64,000 nt of DNA from Chryseobacterium jejuense. Lineage in GTDB: Bacteria; Bacteroidota; Bacteroidia; Flavobacteriales; Weeksellaceae. The stretch lies in the NCBI RefSeq assembly GCF_900100075.1, contig NZ_FNEG01000002.1, positions 744,001-808,000 of the forward strand, given 5' to 3'. A model generated the notes under the pieces. It had not been told where the DNA came from and ran no database searches. It saw only the letters and a list, made by a program, of their open reading frames with translations. The position numbers and the translations under genes are program-made. Below are positions 24,642 through 36,000 of the stretch, in pieces (position 1 is the stretch's first letter; every line of letters begins with the position of its first letter).

Positions 24642-25843
24642 TATATTTTCTTTCCTTGTTTCTTTCTTTTTCCCCACCAGATCAGAAATCCGGTCACAGG
24701 AAGTGATGTACATATAAGACCGGCAATAAACCAGATGATTTTTCCAAACAATCCAAAATAAGATCCTGTATGGATGTCATAGTTGGCATTGGCATATTTC
24801 TCGGCGTTGCTCAGTTGTTGATGAGGTTTGTTGGTTAGTAATTTTCCAGAATATTTATCAAAAGTCAGCATGTTCCTTTCACTGAATCTTCCTTCCTGCC
24901 CATAGATGGTGATGGGAAGGTTTTTAAGCTCTTTTCCTTTCTTGTTTTTTCCATTGAGTGAAATTCTGTAGCTGGCAGCTCCTGCGTATAGTTTTTCTGT
25001 TTGTAAAGCAGTTATATCAAAAAGATCAGACCTCTTTGCCATTAATGAATCTGGAGATTTGATCTGTTTTTCTTTTGGTTGTTCCCAATAACCAGACAGG
25101 GCAAGATTAAACGTGTTTTTTACATATGGATATGCAAAATAAATTCCTGTTACACTCATTATTAAGGCAATAAATGAGGCATAAAACCCCAACACATTAT
25201 GAAGATCATAATTTTTGCGCTTCCAGTTTTTTACATTTTCCCAATTGAACCAGAATCTTCCTTTTCGGGCATTTTTATTTTTAGGCCACCATAAAATGAT
25301 TCCGGTAATCAACATGATGATAAAAAGTACGGTTGGAATTCCAACTACATATGGCCCCCATTCAGAATTCAGTAAAAGACCCCAGTGGATATATTTCAAA
25401 ATATTGAATACATCATATTTTTCATCATAAACAGCAAGGATTTCTCCTGTATACTGATTGACATAAGCTTGCTTGTTGATCAATACTTGTTGAAAATAAT
25501 TCCAGCCTTTTTTACTCTTTTCGTAATATAAAAAACGGTAAGATTTTCCTTTGTCTAGGGATATTTCAACAGAGTTAATCGGATATTTTTCATGAAGTTC
25601 CAAGCTTACTTTTTCCCGAAGGATAGTAAGAGGTATTGGTTTTTGGGCTGAGGCTTCATGTTTTACATAAATAACGTCCTTACGGAGAATATTCTGTATT
25701 TCATCCTTAAAAACGTACAAAGTCCCCGTAAGAGAGACTATGAATACAATGATACCAACAGACAAACCAAACCACAAATGTAGTTTGGCAGACCATTTCT
25801 TCGTTGGAGAAATTTTCTTTTTATGGTGGGGCTTTTTTCTCAT
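24641..25843 (-). CDS. PepSY-associated membrane protein (paralog B)
   Basis: A 400-residue paralog of the protein at 21267 with the same layout: basic N-terminus, first helix with HLWFGLSVG, WWPKNKNARKG, KRKNYDLHNVLGFYAS and a last helix ending GFLIWWGKRK. The periplasmic loop differs most and lacks the His-rich insert. Likely an inner-membrane reductase releasing iron from the chelate imported by a neighbouring TonB receptor. It lies 39 bp after receptor 2 and overlaps receptor 1 by one base. Confidence 0.85.
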   Translation of the reverse strand: MRKKPHHKKKISPTKKWSAKLHLWFGLSVGIIVFIVSLTGTLYVFKDEIQNILRKDVIYVKHEASAQKPIPLTILREKVSLELHEKYPINSVEISLDKGKSYRFLYYEKSKKGWNYFQQVLINKQAYVNQYTGEILAVYDEKYDVFNILKYIHWGLLLNSEWGPYVVGIPTVLFIIMLITGIILWWPKNKNARKGRFWFNWENVKNWKRKNYDLHNVLGFYASFIALIMSVTGIYFAYPYVKNTFNLALSGYWEQPKEKQIKSPDSLMAKRSDLFDITALQTEKLYAGAASYRISLNGKNKKGKELKNLPITIYGQEGRFSERNMLTFDKYSGKLLTNKPHQQLSNAEKYANANYDIHTGSYFGLFGKIIWFIAGLICTSLPVTGFLIWWGKRKKQGKKI

Positions 25844-25882
25844 AGCAAAAAGTTAACCCCCGAGAGGGCTAACCTTTATTTT

Positions 25883-28093
25883 TTAAAATTTATATCCGAT
25901 TGATAATCTGAAGTTTCTAGGGGCATCTGCCTGGTAATAGTAATACTCTCCATATGGTGCTCCTGAATATAAATATCTGTTGAAGATATTAAATACATTA
26001 AAATTAACTCTGAATTTTGAATTTTCCCATGAAGCTCCAGCATCAAATTTTACATAATCCGCCATTTGTTGAGTATTTGTGCTTCCCCAGCCCCAGCTGC
26101 TTCTGTCTGCCATATAAGTTCCTCCAAAACTCAACCCAAAACCTTCAAGAAGATTATTACTGAACGTGTAGTTTAGCCAGCCGTTTGCGGTGTGTTTCGC
26201 ATATCCCGGAACTCGGTCTCCTTTTTGTGCTTTAGCAGTAGTCTCAGTATATTTATTCTCAGTGAATGCATAGTTAAAAATAGCATTGAAACCTTTTACA
26301 ATTTCCCCCTTCAGATCAAATTCTACTCCCTGTACTCTTGTTTTCCCAAGAAGAATAGAATATTTTCCGTTTGGATTGTTTGTTAGGTTCGGATCTCCTG
26401 TAATTTCATTATTCTTATTAATGTTATATAATGAAAGGGTAGTATTCCATTTACCGGCAAACCAATCTTTCTTGAAACCAACTTCAATATTGTCACCTGT
26501 TAACGGAGAAGCTGTTGTTCCATCTCTGAATAATCCAGCCTGTGGTACAAAGGATTGGTCATACAAAGCATAAGCAGAGGTATTTTCATTAATAGAATAA
26601 CTTAATCCAATACGGGGTGTGATTCTGTTGGCTTCAGATTTTACTCCATAATTAACTTCTTTTACATTCGTATAACGCGCTGCTAATGTAAGTCTTAAAG
26701 CATCATTGAAAAAGCCTAGTTCATCTTGTAAATATAAACCAGTATATCTTTGATCAATAGTACTTCCTGAGCCAGCTCTTACTGAAAGAGGTCTAGTTTT
26801 GTCAAAAGCTAGATAGGCTTTAGTATTATTAGGTCCTGAGTAAGGGCGATTATCAGGAATATTAATATCATAATTATTCGTGTCTATATTATACCAGTAT
26901 TTATAATCTTTAATGGTATTTTCGGCGGTTTCATCACCATTTTCATTAAACATATCCAGATTGTATCCTTGTGACCAATCCGCCATATATTTTTTGCTTC
27001 CCAGATCAAGACCGGCCAAGATTTTATGAGAAACAGGTCCTGTTTTTACAAGTCCATTCAGAAAAACCTGACCAAATTTCATCGTATTATCTGCTTCCCA
27101 ATAATTTAAACGACGAAGCATATAATTACCCTCAAACTTGCTCGGCCAAAGATCACTTCCCATCGTATATTCATTCACATAAGTCAATTGAGAAGTCAAT
27201 TTCCAGTTTTCGTTGAATTTATGCTGTAAATTGATGTTTATGGTATTATTGTCCACCTTTGTTGGGTCAATTCCGGGATCTGTAAGTGTATATCCAACCG
27301 GTTTAGCTTTGTAGCCCTGAAAACTAAAAACATAAGCAGATCCTACCTCAGACATTTTAGCCTTTTGATAAATATATTCTGCTGTTAAAGTTGTTTTATC
27401 ACTAAGGTCTATTTTAACTGATGGATTGATAATATAACGATCATTGAACTCATAGTCTCTGAAGCTGTTTTTATTCTGAGCCATTAAGTTCAATCTAAAT
27501 GCTACCTTGTCAGTGATCTTAGTATCAATATCTGCTTCACCTCTGTACATATTGAAACTTCCAAGGGTTACTCTTGCGGTTCCATTGAGAGCGTTTCCAG
27601 TAGGTTTTTTTGTAACGATGTTATAAATACCACTTGGCTCGCCGTTTGACATTAAGAATCCTGAAGGGCCTTTGATGAATTCAATATGATCTACATAGCT
27701 CATATCTTCACTTAAAGGACCCCAACTTGAAGTTACGTTAACTCCATTCATGAAAGCAGCAGCTCTGGCTCCTCTCATATTTACTCTTGTATACATGTCT
27801 CCCCAATGCTCTAGTCTTTGAGCCCCGGCAACGTTTCTTAACACACCATCACTTAAAGTTGTTACCTGCTGATCTTCTAAAGCTTTATTGGTGATGATTG
27901 AAATATTCTGAGGAATCTTAATAAGGGCTTCATCCAGACGAAGAGAAGAAGATCCCTGCTTTTCTACATATTTCTTATAATATCTTCCGTTAACGATTAC
28001 TTCTTCAATATTGTTAGATTTAATAGTGTCCTTTTCCTGAGCAAATGTTAACATTGAAGTTAATAGTATAGCTCCTATCGTCAGTTTTTTCAT
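25883..28093 (-). CDS. TonB-dependent siderophore receptor 2
   Basis: A 736-residue receptor with signal peptide (about 18 residues, cut near FAQEK), TonB-box region IEEVIVNGRYYKKY, a plug domain with RLDEALIKIPQNISIITNKAL and a barrel ending FRLSIGYKF. The plug start is typical of FhuE/FoxA-type siderophore receptors, which bind hydroxamate chelates in other bacteria; the ligand here is inferred only. It lies 33 bp after receptor 3 in the same operon. Confidence 0.9.
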   Translation of the reverse strand: MKKLTIGAILLTSMLTFAQEKDTIKSNNIEEVIVNGRYYKKYVEKQGSSSLRLDEALIKIPQNISIITNKALEDQQVTTLSDGVLRNVAGAQRLEHWGDMYTRVNMRGARAAAFMNGVNVTSSWGPLSEDMSYVDHIEFIKGPSGFLMSNGEPSGIYNIVTKKPTGNALNGTARVTLGSFNMYRGEADIDTKITDKVAFRLNLMAQNKNSFRDYEFNDRYIINPSVKIDLSDKTTLTAEYIYQKAKMSEVGSAYVFSFQGYKAKPVGYTLTDPGIDPTKVDNNTININLQHKFNENWKLTSQLTYVNEYTMGSDLWPSKFEGNYMLRRLNYWEADNTMKFGQVFLNGLVKTGPVSHKILAGLDLGSKKYMADWSQGYNLDMFNENGDETAENTIKDYKYWYNIDTNNYDINIPDNRPYSGPNNTKAYLAFDKTRPLSVRAGSGSTIDQRYTGLYLQDELGFFNDALRLTLAARYTNVKEVNYGVKSEANRITPRIGLSYSINENTSAYALYDQSFVPQAGLFRDGTTASPLTGDNIEVGFKKDWFAGKWNTTLSLYNINKNNEITGDPNLTNNPNGKYSILLGKTRVQGVEFDLKGEIVKGFNAIFNYAFTENKYTETTAKAQKGDRVPGYAKHTANGWLNYTFSNNLLEGFGLSFGGTYMADRSSWGWGSTNTQQMADYVKFDAGASWENSKFRVNFNVFNIFNRYLYSGAPYGEYYYYQADAPRNFRLSIGYKF

Positions 28094-28126
28094 TGTTTAT
28101 AAGGGGTAGTAATTTATTGTAACAGT

Positions 28127-30340
28127 TTAGAATTTATAAGTAAGGGTTCCTACAGCATTAATCAATCTTTGTGGATTAGCTGTTGTATATCCTATCCAGT
28201 AATGTTGATTGGTGATATTGTCTACTTTAACGCCAATTCTGAATTTTCCGGCGTCATAGTAAGCACTGGCATTCAGGACCACATAGGATGGTAGAGTAAA
28301 TACCTCTTCTTTTTGAGTATGAGCATCTTTGTCAATATTTAAATTATTAACAATCTTATTTTCACTCGCATAGTTTCCGCCAATTCCAAATCCAAGGCCT
28401 TTCAGTTTTCCGTCTAAAAACTGATAACTTGCATAAAGGTTGGCCAGATAAGGTGATCCTGAAGTATTGGGTCTTCTGTTGAGAACGGTATCATCAGATT
28501 GAGTATATTTTGAATCATTATAGCTGAAACCGGCAATAGCTGTAAATCCTTTTACCAAGTACGCATTCACTTCTAGTTCAACACCTCTGCTTACAATGGT
28601 TCCGTCTTGTATTTTTGCCCTTGGATCAGTTGCTCCGATAGCATTTCTCAAAACATCTTTCACCTTAATATTATAATAGCTGAATGTAGAAGATATTTTT
28701 CCGTTAAATAGATTCGTTTTGATACCTCCCTCCATTTGGTTAGCTTGTTCAGGTACAGGAGTTGCCGTTGCACCCGAAGCATCTGTATAATAATCAAGAT
28801 TTTTGAAGCTGTTTTGATAGTTCCCAAATACAGAAATCTTATCTTTTATCAGCTCATATACCACACCTAATTTTGGAGAAAAGAACGTTTGATTTAATTT
28901 TTGGCCCTCCTTTGGATTTACAAGATCTGTAATGCCCGGTTTATTACTGAAATTATCCACTCGCAATGCCATTAGTACATTAAGGTTATTGGTGATGTTC
29001 AGTACATTTGAAATATAAACAGCATAGTTTTCCTGTATCCCATTGATGAGGTAGGGACTTTCCTTTCCCGCCATCGCGTTATATTGTGCCTGTAGGGCTG
29101 AACCATTGAAATTGGTATAATCGAAGCCCGATTGATGCAAAGGAACTGGAATTGATTCTCCCTTGGCATTCTTATCAAAGCCATTCACATCATAGAAATT
29201 TTGATTATTGTTCACTCTTAAATAATCAAACCCTAAAACCACTCTGTTTCTAAGGGTTCCTATATGGAAGTCTCCGTTAAAGTTTTGTTGGAAATTAAGA
29301 GATCTTTTTCGGCTGTCTCTTGTAGATTGATCACTTCTGTATATCTTATCTGCATCTTTTCCTGAAAAGTATAAGTAAGGCATAAATCCATTAGAATAAC
29401 TGGATGATGTACTGAAGTTAGTAGAAGATGTAATAGATTTTGAAATTTTATAATTAACCTGACCGAAGAAATTGATGCTTCTTCCTGTATTGGTAAGGTC
29501 TTTTCCTAAATAAGAATTTCTATAATCAAGATTAAGATCTTTGATGTTGTTTACCTTTTGTAAGTACTCTCCAGAGTAGAAGAAGAAGGTCTGATCGCTC
29601 ATATTCTTCATTTGGAACAATTCCATATCAAGATTGATACTCAAACGGTCAGTAGGTTTGTAACTTAAACTTGGAGCGATGGCAAGGTTTCTTCTGAATC
29701 CTTCTGTTTGGAATGTTCCTTCGTTGGTATAAGCCGAATTTAAACGGAATAGTAATTTTTTATCCTGAGTAAGCGGAGTATTAATATCTACTGCAGCTCG
29801 GTATGTATTGTAGCTACCACCTCCTAAGCTTACATTTCCTCCAAATGTGTCATAAGGCTTTTTAGTTACTCGGTTGATTACCCCTCCATAGCTTGATAGT
29901 AAACTTCCGAATAATGTTCCCGATGGCCCTTTCAAAACTTCTACTTTTTCAAGGTTGATGGCATCTATTGTCCCTGTTACGGCTCCCAATACCCCGTTTC
30001 TTAAAGAATTGGAAGAAACAAAACCTCTTAAGCTAACATAAGCCCCACCATCACCCGCTCTACCATTGGATGTCCACATATTCTGAAGACCGGGAATGTT
30101 TTTGAGGGCATCATCTACAGTATAAATTCCCTGATTTTCTAAAATGACTTTATCAATACTTGAGTAAACCTGTGGATTTTCAATAGCCTTTAAAGGCATT
30201 TTATTTGAAGATTCACTGTCTTTTTTTATATATGTATTAATGATTACTGCATCAATGCTTTTAGTTTTAGTAGAATCCTTTTCTTGGGCAAAAGTTAGTA
30301 CACAACCCAACATAGAGGCACACATCAGTACATTTTTCAT
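28127..30340 (-). CDS. TonB-dependent receptor 3, first gene of the iron operon
   Basis: A 737-residue receptor. The ATG at 30340 starts a clear signal peptide (MKNVLMCASMLGCVLTFAQ); the upstream TTG at 30349 adds three residues and is rejected. A TonB-box-like segment IDAVIINTYIKKD precedes the plug (NIPGLQNMWTSNGRAGDGG, VEVLKGPSGTLFGS) and the barrel ends in GTLTYKF. It opens a five-gene unit: receptor 3, receptor 2, PepSY B, receptor 1, PepSY A. An inverted repeat overlaps the inferred promoter. Confidence 0.88.
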   Translation of the reverse strand: MKNVLMCASMLGCVLTFAQEKDSTKTKSIDAVIINTYIKKDSESSNKMPLKAIENPQVYSSIDKVILENQGIYTVDDALKNIPGLQNMWTSNGRAGDGGAYVSLRGFVSSNSLRNGVLGAVTGTIDAINLEKVEVLKGPSGTLFGSLLSSYGGVINRVTKKPYDTFGGNVSLGGGSYNTYRAAVDINTPLTQDKKLLFRLNSAYTNEGTFQTEGFRRNLAIAPSLSYKPTDRLSINLDMELFQMKNMSDQTFFFYSGEYLQKVNNIKDLNLDYRNSYLGKDLTNTGRSINFFGQVNYKISKSITSSTNFSTSSSYSNGFMPYLYFSGKDADKIYRSDQSTRDSRKRSLNFQQNFNGDFHIGTLRNRVVLGFDYLRVNNNQNFYDVNGFDKNAKGESIPVPLHQSGFDYTNFNGSALQAQYNAMAGKESPYLINGIQENYAVYISNVLNITNNLNVLMALRVDNFSNKPGITDLVNPKEGQKLNQTFFSPKLGVVYELIKDKISVFGNYQNSFKNLDYYTDASGATATPVPEQANQMEGGIKTNLFNGKISSTFSYYNIKVKDVLRNAIGATDPRAKIQDGTIVSRGVELEVNAYLVKGFTAIAGFSYNDSKYTQSDDTVLNRRPNTSGSPYLANLYASYQFLDGKLKGLGFGIGGNYASENKIVNNLNIDKDAHTQKEEVFTLPSYVVLNASAYYDAGKFRIGVKVDNITNQHYWIGYTTANPQRLINAVGTLTYKF

Positions 30341-30357
30341 GAAAGTCAAATTTTATG

Positions 30358-30394
30358 CAAATATATTGTTTTTAACTATTCTAAATAAACAATA
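30358..30394 (-). promoter_or_regulatory. Inferred promoter and inverted repeat of the iron-uptake operon
   Basis: On the minus strand TATATTTG (30365-30358) fits TAnnTTTG; TTTA 20 bp upstream (30389-30386) is a weak -33. An inverted repeat TATTGTTT / AAACAATA (30364-30371 and 30387-30394, 15-bp centre) spans both elements, as expected of a repressor site. The centre does not match the classic Fur 7-1-7 consensus, so the regulator is not named. Confidence 0.5.
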
Positions 30395-30433
30395 ATATTG
30401 ATATTTGTCATAAAATTATTATACAATCCACAA

Positions 30434-30470
30434 CAAAAAACCGCTCCGGCCAATGCCAGAGCGGTTTTTT
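30434..30470 (-). terminator. Terminator of secA
   Basis: On the minus strand ACCGCTCTGGC, loop ATTG, GCCGGAGCGGT (one wobble) is followed by six T. It lies about 30 bp after the secA stop; the plus strand also has a T run. Confidence 0.9.
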
Positions 30471-30492
30471 TAATAATATCTTTAATTATTTC

Positions 30493-33567
<3,075 letters not shown>

Positions 33568-33692
33568 AAATTTTTTGCTTTATGCTTAATGCAAGATGCT
33601 TTAAGCGTTTTAATGACACGCTTATCGTGTAAGTTAATATATAAAAAAGGGCAAAAAAGCTCTAAGCTCGCAGCCTAAAGCTTATCGCTTTA

Positions 33693-33914
33693 TTAATATT
33701 CGTCCTCGTTCCAAAGGAAATCCTCGTCTGTTGGGTAGTCACTCCAAACTTCTTCGATAGATTCATAGATTTCTCCTTCATCCTCAATTGCCTGAAGGTT
33801 TTCAACTACTTCCATAGGAGCACCAGTTCTGATTGCGTAGTCAATAAGCTCTGCTTTTGTCATTGGCCAAGGTGCGTCACTTAGATATGAAGCTAATTCT
33901 AATGTCCAGTACAT
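33693..33914 (-). CDS. DUF2795 small acidic protein
   Basis: A 73-residue protein of the DUF2795 type: MYWTLELASYLSDAPWPMTKAELIDYAIRTG at the start, then a helix with EVVENLQAIED and an acidic tail ending DFLWNEDEY. It is conserved across Flavobacteriia as a short stand-alone protein of unknown role. It is encoded upstream of secA on the same strand, 125 bp away. Confidence 0.85.
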   Translation of the reverse strand: MYWTLELASYLSDAPWPMTKAELIDYAIRTGAPMEVVENLQAIEDEGEIYESIEEVWSDYPTDEDFLWNEDEY

Positions 33915-34050
33915 AATTTTCTAATTTTTTGCAAAAGTATAAAAATAGGTTGTATAATAAACTTTTTTATACTTGATTTTCAATTCTTTTTATAATATTT
34001 TCTTGTAAATCACTGTCACCAACTGCATGGCAGCCATGTCAGCAATTTTA

Positions 34051-35079
34051 CTATTGTCGTTTTCTCAAAAACCATTCCACAAATTTTTTTATGCCATTTT
34101 GGAAGTCTGTGTCAGGTTTATATCCTATTAATTCCCTTGCTTTGGTAATATCGGCATTGGTTTTTGTGACATCTCCCGGCTGCATTGGCAGAATTTTTTT
34201 CTGGGCTGTCACTTTCATTGCGTCTTCTATAGTGGATACCATCTCTGTTAAAGCTACCACCTGACTTTCTCCTAAATTAAGGATTTCATATACATTGGAA
34301 TTGTTTTCCAGGTAGAGGACAGATTTGGTAATTCCATCAATAATGTCATCAATATACGTATAATCTCTTGCAGTTGTTCCATCACCATAGAAGGGAATTT
34401 CCATACCTTCCGACATGAGCTTTGTAAACTTATGGATGGCAAGATCCGGCCGTTGTCTTGGTCCATATACGGTAAAGAACCTTAGCTGGATCATATCAAT
34501 GTGATAAAGATTATGATAAACATGGCCTAAAATTTCTCCACACTTTTTCGTTGCTGCATAGGGAGAAATAGGATTGTCTACATTGTCGGTTTCTGCAAAA
34601 GGGATTTTTTCATTGTTTCCGTAAACACTTGATGAAGAAGCGCAAATAAATTTTTTGATATGGAAGTCTTTACACAACTCCCAAAGATTCATAGTGCCAC
34701 GAACATTTACTTCTTCATACTCCAGAGGTCTTTCAATAGAGGGGCGAACACCGGCTAATGCGGCCAGATGAATCACCATATCAATAGGGTGGTTTCTGAA
34801 AATGTTTTCAAGTCCTTTTTTATCTCTGATATCCTGATAATAGAGGGTGTATTTATCAGAATTAGAGAGAGAAACCAGACGTTGAATGTCAGTCTCTTTA
34901 TCAGAGAATTCGAAATCCGAAATTCTATCAATAGACTCTAAAGTATTTTTAATTTTTATCTGATAGCTATAGAAATCATCAAAATTGTCAATGTTTATGA
35001 CAGAATGTCCATTTCTTAATAATTGTTCAACTAAATGGGAACCGATGAACCCGCTACCGCCTGTTACAAGATAAATCAT
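34051..35079 (-). CDS. NAD-dependent nucleotide-sugar epimerase (UDP-glucuronate 4-epimerase-like)
   Basis: A 342-residue extended short-chain dehydrogenase. The NAD-binding loop GGSGFIGSH is at residues 7-15, catalytic Tyr-Lys in SPYAATKK near residues 167-174, and the HLAALAGVRPS and FFTVYGPRQRPD motifs fit UDP-glucuronate/UDP-glucose 4-epimerases of the GAE type. The product would be UDP-galacturonate for surface polysaccharide. ATG 35079 is used; the preceding TTG adds one residue. It stands alone and diverges from the DUF2797 gene. Confidence 0.85.
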   Translation of the reverse strand: MIYLVTGGSGFIGSHLVEQLLRNGHSVINIDNFDDFYSYQIKIKNTLESIDRISDFEFSDKETDIQRLVSLSNSDKYTLYYQDIRDKKGLENIFRNHPIDMVIHLAALAGVRPSIERPLEYEEVNVRGTMNLWELCKDFHIKKFICASSSSVYGNNEKIPFAETDNVDNPISPYAATKKCGEILGHVYHNLYHIDMIQLRFFTVYGPRQRPDLAIHKFTKLMSEGMEIPFYGDGTTARDYTYIDDIIDGITKSVLYLENNSNVYEILNLGESQVVALTEMVSTIEDAMKVTAQKKILPMQPGDVTKTNADITKARELIGYKPDTDFQNGIKKFVEWFLRKRQ

Positions 35080-35169
35080 CAATGGTTTTTTATGAATACA
35101 AAAATATAAATTTTACTTTTTGAAAAATATAATCATTAAATTTACGTAAAAAAGTAATATAAATATAAT

Positions 35170-35967
35170 ATGCAGTTTCAAGGGCAAATTTTAAAAATGA
35201 TAAGCTACGATGCTAAACCCATCCAATATTATCTGAATCTTTCAGGAGATTTGATTCATGTTAATGAGTTGTTGGGAAAAGAATTAAGCATTAAGCATGT
35301 AGGGTTTCAATGTGTAAACTGTGGTGAGAATAAACCTATTTATAGAATGGGTTTCTGTAAAAGCTGCTTTTTTGAAAGTCCCTATGCAAGTGAGACCATT
35401 ATTCGTCCGGAGCTTTCAACGGCACATTTAGGGGTTGCAGAACGTGACTTGGAAGTGGAAAAAGAAATTCAGCTTCAACCTCACACGGTGTATCTGGCGT
35501 ACACCGGAGATGTAAAAGTAGGAGTGACCAGAAATACTCAGATTCCTACAAGATGGATTGATCAGGGAGCAACTTTTGCTTTGCCTATCGCAAGGACTGA
35601 AAACCGTTATGAAGCGGGGATGATAGAAGTTGCCCTAAAAGAACATGTAGCAGATAAAACAAACTGGAGAAAGATGCTTCAGGATGACTTTGAAGGAGAA
35701 GTAGATCTTGCAGATTTCAGACAGAAGATTAAAGAATATTTCCCTGAGGATTTCCAGAAGTTCTACAGTGAAGGAGAAGAGCTCTGGGCATTTGATTATC
35801 CATTTGAAAAACCGGAGAAAGTAACTTCATTTACTTTAGATAAAAAGCCTGAGTTTACCGGAAGACTTACTGGAGTAAAAGGACAGTATCTTGGATTTGA
35901 AGGCGGAAACTTTATCAATGTAAGAGGACATGAAGGATATGTGATAGAGTTGGAAATCAAAAATTAA
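35170..35967 (+). CDS. DUF2797 zinc-finger-like protein
   Basis: A 265-residue protein of the DUF2797 family. It carries two CxxC pairs, CVNCGE near residue 55 and CKSC near 70, which look like a zinc ribbon, followed by the family's YLAYTGDVKVGVTRNTQIPTRWIDQGA block. The role of the family is unknown. It lies 33 bp before the AsmA-like gene and may be cotranscribed with it. Confidence 0.85.
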   Translation: MQFQGQILKMISYDAKPIQYYLNLSGDLIHVNELLGKELSIKHVGFQCVNCGENKPIYRMGFCKSCFFESPYASETIIRPELSTAHLGVAERDLEVEKEIQLQPHTVYLAYTGDVKVGVTRNTQIPTRWIDQGATFALPIARTENRYEAGMIEVALKEHVADKTNWRKMLQDDFEGEVDLADFRQKIKEYFPEDFQKFYSEGEELWAFDYPFEKPEKVTSFTLDKKPEFTGRLTGVKGQYLGFEGGNFINVRGHEGYVIELEIKN

Positions 35968-36000
35968 TGTTTTTAAAAGAGAATCAACCAAATCACAAAT

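Noticed and set aside
30364..30394. A classic Fur box before the iron operon
   Set aside because: The inverted repeat has arms TATTGTTT/AAACAATA and its centre does not fit the 7-1-7 GATAAT pattern. I keep it as an unnamed operator.
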